Assembly: GCF_008831285.2 (NCBI RefSeq)
Contig: NC_045138.2
Location: 31,159,934-31,219,933 of the forward strand
Source: Nymphaea colorata
Taxonomy: Eukaryota; Streptophyta; Magnoliopsida; Nymphaeales; Nymphaeaceae
Direction: 5' to 3'
Length of the DNA: 60,000 nucleotides
The notes under the pieces were generated by a model, which saw only the letters and a program-made list of their open reading frames with translations, had not been told where the DNA came from and did not search any database. How positions within the stretch are numbered: the stretch's first letter is position 1; each line of letters opens with the position of its first letter. This document shows, piece by piece, positions 39,822 through 52,389 of the stretch. The translations under genes and the position numbers were made by a program.

Positions 39822-42800
39822 TCAACCGAATCTCCGTCTACCTCTTCCTCTACCTCTACCTCTGCCCACACGTCCACCTTCAGCTTGTATTCCTTCTCTT
39901 CCAAAGTTGAACATACTCATGCGTATTTTGTCTGCTTCAGATTCATGACACCCTGCAAACTGAACATAATCAAGCAGCAAAGAATGATCAGGAAAAAGAA
40001 AAGCTCATTGAGAAATATAAAAAAAGAAGATGCTCACATTTTGATCTTCCAAATTTAATTGTCTCTGTAGCTGCCTAGCAATTTCTTCATCACTTCTTAC
40101 ATCTAAACCAGTCTCAAGTTTGCCTGAGATCCCGGTGGTGGATTTTCTTTTCTCCCATTCATCCAGCGTAAAAACTGCTGGTTCTTCAGCTTTTCCTTTA
40201 CCACGCTGCCTTGTGCCTCTCCCACGCATAGGTTGCCTGCCATCCTTGTCTGGTTTGTTCATTCTTCCAAATAGTTTTTGGGCAGCAGCTTGATTTTGAA
40301 TAGGGACAGCATCTGAAACTGCAGCAGATAGAGAGACATAAGCAACAGAATAGTTGCCACAAGGCCATGAAGTGAACAGGCAAATAGAGAAGGGTGGTCT
40401 CAACAGGTCAATCCAATATTCTGAGTGCTACAGAGGGACTCTACAATGCTCAAGCAGTCCAACTTGATCATTAACCTACTTTGGCGAGCAAATTTGTATC
40501 AAGATTAGCATCTTGTACCCCATTAGACCCAGGCAAGTGCAAAGAAAAATATACAGAAAGCACACTCCCATATACACACACAAAAGCCTGACCAAGATCA
40601 CTTGAAGAAAAGATTCCACGGTGACTGTCACAGTATCCAACTAAATCTGGTCTAGATCTGATGCTGATCCATAGAGGTATCCATTAAACTACTATATTAG
40701 GCTTTCTGGAAGCTTTGGATCAAACCCTAAGCAACCCCTGTAACGCCTCCTAAACATAACTAATAAGTTGACGTTAGACAGTTACATGTGCAGTGCTTAA
40801 TCAGGTGATGACTTTGAAACAAATTGACTGTTATGTGGCTGATGTTGCTCATCAGGGTCGAAGGCAACCTTGACAGCTTCCCACCACAATAACATGCATT
40901 GGTCAAATTCCTGCTTTTTGAAAGGCTAGATAAGGTTGACATCCTATATTACTGGAGTTAATGCTAGGAATCAAAAACATACTTTCTTTTGGCCTGGAAC
41001 TGGAGGAAGCAGACTTCTCCTCGTCTCTCTCTGAAGTTGACTCTGTTATGCAAGAGCGACCTTGAACAGTAGCATCAGAAACATGAGTTTCATGGGCACC
41101 ACGATAACCCTCAGTGCCCCTAGCCCTTATTGCATCAGAACATCGTTCCAGATGAGGTTGAACCATATTCTTTGCAATAAACTCTGATGAACCTGTAAAA
41201 ACAACATCAACTTCAGACACTGTATACAAGAAATCATTTACCATGTGACCACAGTGACTCACTGTTCAGGAATACAGGAAAAGTTGTGGCGACCTAACTT
41301 CCTATCATACCAATATGCTTTTCGTAAAACCCTTTCCTTGAACAAATTTGCTAGCTTTGCAAGCATAGTCTGTGGAATGAAGTACATGATATACTGATCA
41401 AGCATCCTTCACCCTTCGATTTATGACACAAAAAGAGCAAATTTTCTTGTGATCTTTATTCTAATCTTTCCAAGTCAATAGGCAATCTACTAATTTTAAT
41501 CAGATTTGTTTAATCCAAAGAGCTCTGGAGCAGCTATCTAGAATGTTGCTTCATGTGCATCAAGAATCAACACATCCCCAAACTGAAAATTTTACCTGGA
41601 TGGAAATTCAATTTTAGCATTTTCTTGACATGCAAACAACTTTTGACGGAGATATTAAAATCATCAAACTAAACAACTGGACTCTCAATATGCTCAAACA
41701 TGGAAAAGGACCTGAAGCCCAGAAAGATTCACAAAGCAATGCTACATAATGAGCAGAATCCACGTCTCAATTGCAAGTTCCATTACTTAATTTTGATGAC
41801 TGTCATAACAGAAGGGATACTTGGGACGAAGTTGCCTTGGAGTCTTTAATGCAGCTGATGCATGGGCATGGCTGATTAACATGTAGGAGACACAACATAG
41901 GATATCCATTTAAAAATTCAAAACTGACATTTTTTTATAAACATGACTATTAGAAAATGGTAACTTCAAAAAATAATTCAGTGGTAACTCTACATCTCCA
42001 CAATACTTGTGAATTGGTAATTTGTTGGTGTGTGACTCCATATAAAGACCCAGTCACAAAAAAATGAGAGACAGATCCAATTCTTTATTTCTTCTAGCTG
42101 TAAGTTGATGATGGATGGGAGTTTATTCCAACTCCGAACATATTTACATGCGTTGGTAAGCTGAGAAGCGTATGCATCAAAGGTCAAAAGATAACCAATA
42201 GTTTTTCAAGAAACTTGAAAATGGATAATACAGGAAACAGAAAGAGGCTATGCATATGACATAACTGCTCTGTGGCTTGCACCCTTGAAGGTGAGAACTG
42301 ACTTGCAACTTCTCAAATGGTGGAGGACCTACAGAGTCCGTATTTTGAGACAGCTTCAAATGAGAACGAGAAAATCCAGAATACTTCCGACTAATCTGCC
42401 ACTCTTCATAAAGAGATTGCACCAGACCACCTAGCACGGTGATCATTTTGGATTCCAGGCATAATATGCCACTGTGTATTGGTATTTTGTTCTCCAACCG
42501 AACCTACATAATAACATTTATTAAAAAACATAAAGACCAGAGCAAAAAGAAGTTTAGATCAGTTTAATGTAAGTATTAGAATACAGATCTTTTAAAGGCA
42601 TGCCACACAGATGGCATCAATAAAAGAGCAAACTCAACATGTGTGAGAAACGATATCTGGATATATAATTGAAAAATAGTAGCCCAAACTTCACTTCTGA
42701 CATCTTTAACTAGATGGCCTTTAGATTATTAATAAGAAATAAATTGCCAATGCAAAAAAAAAAAAGGGAAAAAGAGAAAACCACAGACATTAAAATAGTG

Positions 42801-45800
42801 GAGGCAATGAAGCATAATACAAAATCCCAGGGAAGACTCAAAAAGATGCAGACAGGGACATCCATTTGACGAATTCCATCAAATAAATCAGGAACATTGA
42901 TGATCATTCTAAAAATTACAACGCACATGCCCTAGACCTACGGCACATGGACACATCAAACAGCTGCCACATCAACTCAACTCAGGTGTGGATGTGGGTG
43001 CAGTGTGTGTTGGTCTGGATGTTCATACATATGCTATATATATTTTGAGTATTGAGAAATATGAGCACTAATATGCACTACCTTCAAATATCTGATTTTA
43101 TTTAATTATATGGTTATCAGCACCACCAACTGAAAAAGAGAGAGTTAACCAGCTTCCATCTCAAGAAGCTAACTGTCACTTTGTCAAAAAGATACTTTAC
43201 AGGTCTCCATTTGTGGACCACCTCAATGCTGTTACTTAGACAGTTCATGGGGTTGCAAACAAGTACTTCTATTCTAAAAACCCTGTATACATAGACACAC
43301 ACAGAGACATGCACACACACATGTGCCACATCTGCAAAATTTTTCAGAAGTGTGCTGCATGTGCATTTAAGATTTACTGAAAACACCACACTCACATCAG
43401 CATTCGTGAGACACAGCTATCAACGTCTTCCAAGACCTATGAGGGGAACTAATGACCTTTCCAAGATCTATGATCAGAACCAGTGGAATCACCAAATCAG
43501 TCACCTTTTACTTTAGTATGTGTTTCATAATGGAGCAGATTCCTGACTTATATGATGATCAATATGACAAACTAACTTTTTCTACTTCCTTCGCCTGCAG
43601 TGGTCGATGCAAATAGGTGGAAACCAGGCTCGAGTTGAAAACTATTCATAAGGAAGAGAATTTGCCTTTTTTGCAAGGTCTGACTTCTCATAGCAAGCCT
43701 CTGTCTGGAAATGCCAACTACCAAGAGGAAGGTAGAGAAACCATCATTCCTTGCAAATGATGCACTAAAAAGAATATATCAACATGGAGAAAGAATAACC
43801 AGTTTGGGAGCCGTGGTTGCCTGTTTTATGTGCGACATACATGAACAAAGCTTGGATTTATCTGGCCTTGCCTTTCATTCTCATGTCAAAAACTGTATGA
43901 ATTCAAGCGATAAAAGAAATCTTAGTCCACATTTCTCCAAATTAGAAGGCAACTGAATTTGTCATCCACCTTCCTGAAAGCATGGACATGCCATGTGATC
44001 ACCTCAGATTTGAGGCTCTGCCATTCTGTGTTGTTCTTCATTCAATGGTGAGACAAGGATGACATCTTATGGTCAAAATCAAGGATAACAGATCCATCCA
44101 CCAGGACACTTCAAATAAAATTTTGGTAACCTGGAAGCTTATTAGTTAGAGAACTAATTCAAGTGAGCAGCTTAGCAACTATAGACCTGGAATCTTAGTA
44201 GCTAGAGAATTAATCCAAGTGAGCAACTTAACCACTCATGCCTTCCATGCATCTAGAAGAAGCCTAGAACACCTTATGGCACTATTCTTTACATTAATGA
44301 ATGCTCTACAGTCAACACACTTAAGAATAGCAATAACATAAAGAAGATGCTCCAAATTAAGTTAATTACAGAGAAACTTACATAAGAATAAATAAACAAA
44401 TAATCTATGTGAATTATTAGTGTTCCTGCAGAGGCATAGTAGGAACTTGATCCACCAATGCTATTTGTTGCAATTGCAATCTAGAAAACTAGAACTTCCA
44501 ATGTGAAGCTTGGGGGAAATCATAAAAATTGAAAATTTTTCATGACCAACATATCCTAAAATAGAATGTAATGACAAAAATAACCTAAAACAGAAGGCCA
44601 CATCATCTTTGTTTGCATTCAGAAATAGGAACTAGCCATTTGATTTAAATAGACGATATGTAACGATATGTAGCATTATCAACCTTTGTGCCAGGAATAA
44701 TTTCTTCTGTGATTGATAATAATGGAGTATACTCTATGGCGGTTACTTCTGAATAACCATCAGTAAGACAAAACATCAGAAGCCTTTTAGAGTTTTTGAA
44801 TGATACTTCAGTGCTACTTTGATGAACATCTCTGACAGACATAACCTGCTTCAAAAGAAAAACACAAATTACAATTACAGAGAAGCAGACCTGTTTAAGA
44901 TAAATTATATTTTATGTACGAACACAACCAGCACATCATTGCTCAGGTTGTCACAAAATGACTTCCATCATGTAAAAATATGGGGGAAAAAATAAAAAGT
45001 TATAACTAACAGAACTCTAAAACTGTTGCCTAAGGCCCTAAACATGATTTACAGAACTAAGTACGCCAAAGAATGTACTTCCACAGAGTATTCTGGACTA
45101 CAATAGTTCTTCACTTGTGGGTCTGTGTGTGCTATTCTTAGTTTCTGATGTCGCTAACCCTTATGTGACTAAGGTTAACCATTATAAGCTCTGTTGTCCT
45201 TTTGTCTCTTGTGGTTGATTTATGCACTGGGAAAGAGATTTGTAAGAGAGTTGTGAGACGAGAAGTTCGACATTCCCCTGAGGAATGTCTCACTGGAGCG
45301 AGGATGCCTTAAGGAGTGAAGGTGTAAGCATAGTCCCCTGAAGCCGAGGATTCTAATGGCCGAGCTGAGTTTCACAAAGGCAACTTCGATTGGTTATCGC
45401 CTAGCAAAAGAGGAGGACGAGTTAGACAGGTGAGCATTATGATGAACTCAGGAATCCCCAGAAGGGCTAAGCCACAATGATTAGACTTCACTTCACAAGT
45501 TGTGTGAAGAATAGTAGCCTAGTAGGTGGAGCTCAAAGGGAGAAAAGTGCTTCAGTTGTTGCATGACATTGACAGTGAGCATTCTAATGCAAGTTGATCG
45601 CAATGAGGAGATCACAGCAACCTAATCCGGTGACCCTGCACGCCCTTCGCTTGATGTCTTCAAAAGATACATATAGCCCATACAAACTAAGCATAAAATG
45701 GTACGCTCCTGACCATAAATTCTTAGTGTGCCAATTGAAAGGGGTAGACGAAGAGGATGAATCAGCATGGGAGGTCGTGATTGTAGTCATTCAAGTGGTG

Positions 45801-46613
45801 ATGAGGATACAGTTGGAAGCACACACTGTAGTAAGAAAAGCAAACCGAGCAACAGTCTTGAATCAAAGGGAAAGGCATAACGGAAGGTGGTACAGGACAA
45901 TTCAGCTATATAACCTCTTCCGGTAATCTAGGGTAAGAGAGGCAAAGAAAAAATTACCACAAAAGAGGTCGAATCGAGATCGGACAGACCATCCACATCC
46001 TCTACAACTTCATACCGTGCATGAAAGAACACTAACTTCTGAACTTTACAAACTAATAGATATACCATGGCTTCTGCAACTTCTTGCCTTCGGCAAATAT
46101 CGTTTTTTTCACTCAACAGAATAGAGATGTAAACAAAAAAGAATAACAAAAAACCCATTGAATGACAGACTTACCACAAGAACGTCTCTTTCAGAAACTA
46201 GGAATTGGCCAAAAATATCAAATGATTAAATTGGAACTGAAAGGGAAGAGCTATCCAAATTCCAGTAAATCTTCAGCGTTTGGCAGAAACTCGTTCACGA
46301 ATATAAAATCCTTACAGGGAAAAAAGAAGCAAACGCAAAAACCGAAAGCAGGTGGACGTGGGCATGCCTGCAAGACTTTAGGGCCTTGAAGATGAGATGA
46401 TTTCTTCAAAAGGGAAGGGTCGGGCAGTGATCTCCCACCGATTTCTCTCAGATCCATGTTGAGCAACTCTGCCTCCATCGTTTTCTCATCAACGACACCG
46501 GTGGTCGTGGCAAAAGCAGATAACGCGCCGATGGTTTCGTCGGCGTCCCTGAAGCACCATCCCGCCGACGTAAGGGATCTCAAAATGGCCTCCATTCGAG
46601 CTCTTCCGTCCAT
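39822..46613 (-). CDS. TDRD3-like protein with RMI1-N (DUF1767) domain
   Basis: This is a plant homologue of TDRD3/RMI1 N-terminal OB-fold proteins, which in animals bind topoisomerase III and act in genome stability or RNP biology; the role here is inferred. Exons on the minus strand are 46613-46368 (82 codons), 44845-44684 (54), 42503-42303 (67), 41192-40983 (69 codons plus split ends), 40318-40038 and 39959-39822 (45 plus TGA). Residues 1-200 carry the conserved core (HLQGPKVLQVMSVRDV, MFCLTDGYSEVTAIEY, PGTKVRLENKIPIHSGI, GPPPFEKLQ). A Ser/Glu-rich linker follows, then FTLDEWEKRK, an acidic EEIARQLQRQLNLED helix and an RG-repeat tail (GRVGRGRGRGRGRRRFG). The donor of exon 1 reads CAG|GCATGC, so intron 1 seems to be GC-AG. 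Exons 3 and 4 are out of phase unless a micro-exon (candidate 41623-41596) lies between them. Length is about 420 aa. Confidence 0.88.
41596..41623 (-). other. Candidate 28-nt micro-exon of the TDRD3-like gene
   Basis: Exon 3 ends in phase 0 at CAA|GTCAGT and the next clear exon begins in phase 1 (cag|GTTCATCAG), so 3n+1 coding bases are missing. On the minus strand, gtcaag|AAAATG...CATCCAG|GTAAAA gives 28 nt (KMLKLNFHP plus G) bounded by AG and GT, which restores the frame. The acceptor tract is weak, so this is only a candidate. Confidence 0.3.
45190..45930. other. GC-richer insert in intron 1 of the TDRD3-like gene
   Basis: The segment is richer in GC than the surrounding intron and has a 110-codon plus-strand frame (45594-45926) with no family resemblance. 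Phrases such as ccgaggattctaatggccgagctgag resemble non-coding retroelement sequence, but no LTR boundaries, primer site or domains were identified. It is most likely an old insertion. Confidence 0.25.
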
Positions 46614-47372
46614 CTTCCCGGGGCTCTCTCCCTCTCCCGCTCTCTGCACAAAAGAAATTAAACACAGTTCCAAAACCGGTAAATATCGTGCAAAATATCT
46701 CCATATTTAAAATAAAATTTGCCTTTTCGTTGAAAATATAAAATAAAGGTGCAATCACCCGTTTTTTTTTCAAATCCAAAGATCACATGAAAGGCCATAA
46801 AAAGAAAAATATAGAAAAGCTCTTATACATATAAGAAATCAAAAGCCGTGTCGCATATTCTTTAAAATGAAGGATCGTCAAATTATCTCATGCACATTTA
46901 GTTTGGACAATTTATCTTTATGCAAGTAAATTTGGACAACAGTTCAGTATCATCGATGAGATCAAATATATAAAACACTTTCTACGCAGGACTCCATAGT
47001 TATAGTAGCAATATATCAAATGCTTTCCAAGTGAACTCAGATATATTCACCTCGAACCTCTGCATAAATAACTTTACATTCAATAATACTTCAGGTCGAG
47101 CAGTACTCAATTGTAGCAGTTTTATGGTATTTGTCAAACACATAATAAGGTGTTTTGATGATTCCCTTCTGAGCGTCCTCCACCAGAAACCATGGTTAGC
47201 AACTAAATTGAATGCATGTCTCTTTTATTTAAGAACTTAAATGTTGTCATTCTTAATTACTTTTATGTTAAGAAAAGGTGCCATGCTAATTCTCCTTCCT
47301 GTCATATAAACTAAATATCATAAGAAGCATTTGACTGGAGGGAGGCTCATATATATAGTCTGGACGTCCGGT
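46614..47372. other. Upstream region of the TDRD3-like gene
   Basis: This is probable 5' UTR and promoter of the minus-strand gene followed by AT-rich DNA. No gene was seen. Confidence 0.4.
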
Positions 47373-47687
47373 GTATCTAAGGCTGGGCACCGGGCCGAGG
47401 CCGCTGTCGGGTACATGATACCTGGTCCGACTCGTGCCCCGGCCCGGGAAAAAGGAACCCAGACCGGCCTGACTCGTTATCAGGCCAATTCGAGTGAGCC
47501 CGATTTAGGCCTGATAATTTATTTTTTAATTATTTTATTAATATATATTTATAATATTTTATATTAAAAAATACATTTTTAGCTGGACCCAAACCGGGCT
47601 CGGCCCGATTTTTGGATGTTGGGCCGGTCCGAGTCTTACTCGTTATCGAGTCAAGCCGACCCGATGCCCAGGCTTAAGCGTATCTAA
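47373..47687. mobile_element. MITE with 8-bp target site duplication
   Basis: The element body (47381-47679, about 299 bp) is flanked by identical GTATCTAA copies at 47373-47380 and 47680-47687. The left end is ggctgggcaccgggccg; the right end, reversed, contains gcctgggcatcgggtcgg, so the terminal inverted repeats match at most positions. The right end carries about six extra bases (gcttaa). Inner GC-rich arms flank an AT-rich core (47510-47575). An 8-bp duplication is the hallmark of hAT transposons, and no transposase is encoded, so this is a non-autonomous hAT-type element. Confidence 0.75.
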
Positions 47688-48239
47688 TGGATTGCAGTTC
47701 CCTTCTCCGAGGGGGCGGCCATGAAAAGAGAAAGGGGAGATTTTCCGACGTGGGTGACGGAACACCTCACTGACGCAGCTCCCTTCTCCCTCATGCGGGC
47801 ATTCTGATGGGGCTTTCAACCAATTCTTTGATGTAGCGATGACAAATTTCAATATCCTTTGATCAACCATGAACTGTGGATTCTTAGTCATGGCAATTTT
47901 TCTAGATCTCATTTTGAATAACTTGTTCAAAATTTTGTGGTTGACAAAATAACAATGTAAAATCACATTTTTATAAATTTCATAAAATTTTCTCATACTT
48001 TTAGAAGGACAATCTGCTTCACTGCTCAAGTTTTTCATGCTTTTATTGCTTGATCCTGACCTTGTAGATATGATTTTGTTGATTTTGAGTCTTAACTCCA
48101 TTCACTTGATTCATCAAAGAATTAGGTCTCTTTAAGTTACAAGGATGAATTTTTGGATTAAAGAGATGAAAAGTGTTAGAAATATCACCTAATAAAAAAA
48201 ATACTCATTTTCCTTCTCATCAAACTTTATCAGTCATGA

Positions 48240-48720
48240 GATAAGATTTTCTTTTTTAATATACGCAATGCAGCCAAAGACTTTCAGATAATTTTCCCTT
48301 AGCTTTTGCATGGTTATGCTTCATAAGAAGTTACAAATGGGCTTTGTAAAAAATATGATCAAGACGTGCACTGCAGTATGAACAACTCCAACCCAAAAAA
48401 TTATTTGGAAGGTTTTTAAATTTTGGCATGCTTCTTGTCATTTTAACAATTATTCTACTATCACTTTCAATGACTCTATTCTACTCCAAGTTTTTTTTTT
48501 TTTTTTCCAGTTGTTAACAATCTTTTAACGTCATACTCGTTGCAGTAGTCTCAGAATTCATTTGATATAAACTGCCAACCTCAATCTGTTCTCAAAATTT
48601 TTAAGTTGAACTTGCTTTCATTTTCTAATATGCTTTGCACTATTTGAACATTTCTGACTCGAGATGAAAAAAATAAACTCACATCATTCAGCTTACATTG
48701 AAATGCTTATTCTAAATTGT
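48240..48720 (-). mobile_element. Decayed Ty1/copia integrase fragment
   Basis: The minus strand reads FWVGVVHTAVHVLI near 48370-48420, the place of the copia block that precedes NRSPT-K. After a frameshift comes LKVFGCIAYIKK near 48250-48290, matching the family's HLKVFGC-AYVH block. Frameshifts and stops are frequent. The T-run at 48488-48507 lies within it. Confidence 0.5.
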
Positions 48721-50416
48721 TTGGCTTAGACCTAGATATGTGCTTTTTATGTGCCTGTAAAGAAATCATTAGTTTGTATAACAATAAAGGCCGAAATACG
48801 CTTTGGTTTTTAATTGCCGCAACAATATAAATATTTTTAGACGAAAAGCTCCGTAGAACTTTTTTCAACAATCTTTTTATCTTTAAAGAGAATTTTTTTT
48901 TGTTCTCCTGCTTAAATAGCATGTCAAACTCTCTCCAAAGATATTGGAGTTTGATCCATATGACTTCCCCAGAACTTCAGAAACTTTTTTTCAAGATATT
49001 TCATATTTATTTTGATTTTGAATCAAAGGCATTGGAGTTTGATTGATAAGACTTTCTCAGAGCCTTCATTTTTCTTTAAGATATTTCATATTTATTTTGC
49101 TTTTGAATAATTCACAATAAGATGAAATCTTGACTTATTTAGCCCTTGTTGAATAAAGAGGAATAAAGAGAGACTCCCCAAAATTTAAAGCGTTCACCGT
49201 CATATATTGCTACTTGATTTTTGAGAAAAGTTGAAATCATTATTCATTATAGTTGGTGGAACTTGATACCATGGAATTGTTGAAAGCATTTCTTTCTCAA
49301 GCCAAGCTTTTATACCAAACTCGTTGGACCAAAGTAAGCATATAAAGCAAACATTTCGATACAAAAATATTCAAGAAATGTTGAAATACAATCATCATAT
49401 TCAAGAAATGTTTACAATTTTCAAGGTATTTTTGGAAGATCAAGAGGCCTTCTTTCATTCAACCCTACATATTTTTTCTTTTGTTTGGATTTGGATCTCA
49501 AAATTTTGGAGGATGCCAAAGTTGAAGAATGAAGACCAGGAATCAAAAGTCTCTTAAAACTTTTTCCACGACTCTTTAAGTCATGAGTACAGCTTGTCAC
49601 ACGGGAAATTTTTCCACGAACACGAAAGGCATAACTTTTTCTTCGGAAAAAAGAGTCGTGCCGTTCGGGGAAACACCGGGAGCCCCATAAATTTCCTCAT
49701 TGCTTTGTGGGCATATTCCTCAACGATAAGATTCCACCAAATCCATTTTCGAAGGCTGTGACATCCCTGTCAAAAATCGATCAGATGATATTTTTCTGGT
49801 GTTGGCGGTATCTGGGTAAGTGGAAAAAATAAATTTTTTTTTGGCAAAATATCATAAAATATATATTTTTTTAGTTTTTGTAAATTATTTTAAAATACTT
49901 TTTGTTTTCTTGTGGATGCCGTCTCCCATCACGTAGTGCCAATTTATGATCGAAACTAATCGCACGGATTTCCAAAGGCGATAAAGTCGGAGACGACTAC
50001 CACCGGTAAAAGAATTTTACTTAGCATCTGGTGAAGGCTTATGTGAAAGACTTGCAGTCGCCAATCGAATCAGCCAACGAAATCCATCGAAGGAACCGAC
50101 GAGAATAACGCATAGATTCAAAGCTTTAATCAACCAACAATAATTTTCTTCCTTCTTTTTGTTCATGTAATTGGGCATCATGAGAGGACGGAGATCATCG
50201 ACGATCGATCGGATTTTCAAGAAAGACGCTGGTGTTTATTCAAGAACAAGGTCAACGCTTCACATCAAATCACACGACTTGCCTTACACAGAATGCACCC
50301 ATCACACCCACAGGCAAACAACAACAAGAAGACGATCCACTACAGGAAGAACGACAAGGGAGCAAGATCATGGCGGAAGGAAGAAGGCCACGATGGTGGC
50401 CTACGAACAGAATCGG
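48721..50416. other. Repeat-like DNA without a gene
   Basis: The region is AT-rich. The words agcctttgattcaaa-like and aaggcattggagtttgatt are partly repeated between 48940 and 49070 (tattggagtttgat, gacttcccc, agatatttcatatttattttg occur twice, about 90 bp apart). It is probably old retroelement sequence continuing from the copia fragment. The last part, from about 50170, is 3' UTR-like sequence shared with the second CYSTM gene. Confidence 0.35.
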
Positions 50417-50663
50417 CTAGCAGCAGCAACAGAGGACGTCTAAGCAACACTCGCACGTCTCAGCGCAGCAGAAGCAGCAGCAGGCGGCGAACAAGCTGCA
50501 CCCACAAAACAAAATGGAAGAAAACCATCAGATTCTCTGAAAACAGGGAGAGATAGAAACAGGGAGGGAGAGAGACGAACCAGGCATAAAGGCAGCCCTT
50601 CTCTTCACGGCGGCGCTGGACATGATCGTAGTAAGACATGTCCTGGTTCCCTGGTGGATACAT
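50417..50663 (-). CDS. Small CYSTM-domain protein, copy 1
   Basis: This is a two-exon minus-strand gene of 53 aa. Exon 1 (50663-50581) encodes MYPPGNQDMSYYDHVQ, then RRREEKGCLYA and the first two bases (TG) of a codon. Exon 2 (50495-50417) supplies C, then LFAACCCFCCAETCECCLDV, LCCCC and TAG. The intron is 85 nt, GT-AG, phase 2, and splicing makes CLYAC. A short polar N-terminus, an EEKGCLYAC entry and a terminal run rich in Cys and hydrophobic residues define the cysteine-rich transmembrane (CYSTM) module. Plant members are small membrane-associated stress-related proteins; a precise role is unknown. It is not visible as one open frame. A paralogue lies 6.4 kb away. Confidence 0.82.
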
Positions 50664-51169
50664 CCTTGTCCTCTGTCTGGATCACCGGATGGATAGAACG
50701 AAGAGACGAAGCAGAGGAAGAGAGAGAGAGGGAGTGACTGTGGAAAGTGGGAAGGAGAAGGGGAGAGGGGAGGGCTTTTTAATGGATAGGGAGGCGGCTC
50801 CACGGTCTCGAACCGACAGCTGGGAGTCTGAGATCATTGGCGTGGGAACACGCTGGCTGAGAAAGAGAGAGAATCCAATTCTACCACTTCTTCTCTCTCA
50901 TCTCGCTTTCCTGCTCAGGCTTCACCAAAGTAAAGGCCCCATCAATAATGAACTCACTTAACTTTTTCGCAGTATGGAGATAAGATCGTCATGGCGCCAT
51001 GGATTTGAAGCTGAGGACACTCGAACCCTATTAGCTTTAAAGATGTTTGATGCATAATTTTAACGAATATCATGAGCTGAATCCAGTCTTTAGAGCAATG
51101 TTCAAACCCCCATTACACTGATTTTTATATATATAAAAGAAAGAGAAAACGAGATAAAAGGTTTATAAA

Positions 51170-52240
51170 ACTAGTATTTATAACAAAATTTAGGAACAAG
51201 AAATTTCTTAAATATAAAAATCATCCGCAAAAACAAAAGCAAAAAACTGCAATATACAATACAATGCATAGTAAAATAAGGGAGACATAAAAAGAGAGGA
51301 AAGATAGAGCGGCACAGTCATCCAACCACATATGGACAGTGGTGCCTTAACCGAATGACAAACTGAGCATACTCCTGCACAAGACGAACTACAGAATCTG
51401 GCGAAGATAATGTGCCCCTGAAGACCCTGTTGTTACGCTCCTCCTAAATGTGCCACCAAGGTGAAATGAGTCACGACCTCCAAACACGACCACAAGAAGC
51501 AGACAGGTAGGGGGAATGACAAAAGAGGAGAAAAAGACGAATGGATGGTGAGTTTGAAAGACTACTAACAAGGAAATGCCAGACAGAAGCAATGACACTA
51601 GAGAAGTAAAAAGGTGGACTCGATATTCAACCGCGACAAGAAAGAGGGGACACTGGTTAATCAAACTGATGCCAAGGCGCTGTAAGTGGTCAAAAATGTT
51701 GATGTGGTCAGTAAGAAGAAGCCAAACAAAAGCAATGGCACGAGGAGATGGGCCAGTAGACCAAAAGGATCCGGGTGGGAATGACGCAACAGAAGGACCA
51801 AAGGAGGCTAGGTAGCAAGAAGAAAAAGTGAACTCACGGATAGGTAAGAGAGGCCAAGATGAGGATGTAGACGATGAGCAGTCAGCAAGGTGGAGAAAAA
51901 AAAGAATGGTAGAAAGCATGTCGCATCAAAAGTGAGAGGGATATGTGTGAGAGATAGAACTATTCCAAACACTAGGGGAAGACAGGTTGAGTTTGGAACA
52001 AATGAATTGGGTGATAGGAGAATTCTCAGTTGCCAGATGCCACCACCAAGAACACAAAGAAGACTCGCATGCTTGACTAAGGTTAGTAATCTCAACACCC
52101 CCAAAAAGATGTGGAAAGACAACTACATCCCAATGCGCAAGGCGATCCGAAGGTCAATTACCATTCCAGATAAACTTACGAATAATCTTATCAAACTTAC
52201 TCAGAACAACCACACATGCCGATAGACAGCCAGAGAGAGA
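51170..52240 (-). mobile_element. LINE (L1-type) 3' fragment with zf-RVT domain
   Basis: On the minus strand, near 52140-52230, text like KIIRKFIWNGN matches the RT thumb region of plant LINE ORF2. It is followed by GGVEITNLSQACESSLCSWW and, after frameshifts, PSPRAIAFVWLLLTDHINIF, then HLQRLGISLINQCPL (zf-RVT). The end reads DSVVRLVQEYAQFVIRLRHH before a stop near 51330. The 176-codon open frame at 51389-51919 is part of this. A 3' UTR runs to about 51170. The 5' part is missing. Confidence 0.75.
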
Positions 52241-52355
52241 AAGAGATAAAGGGAGAGGACCCATATGCCGAGTTGGGATGCACTTTTTCTGCCAGCCCAA
52301 GTGTATGTTCACTTATACATGTATTTGTTGTGAGAAGTTATTGTAAGAATCTCAT

Positions 52356-52389
<34 letters not shown>

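Noticed and set aside
43711-43956. 81-codon plus-strand frame with Cys and His residues inside a TDRD3-like intron
   Set aside because: It has no regular zinc-finger spacing and no known family, and it is antisense to the host intron.
45594-45926. 110-codon plus-strand frame in intron 1 of the TDRD3-like gene
   Set aside because: It has no recognisable domain and lies in a segment that looks like an old insertion.
51389-51919. 176-codon minus-strand frame as an independent gene
   Set aside because: Its text matches the zf-RVT region of plant LINE ORF2, so it belongs to the LINE fragment.
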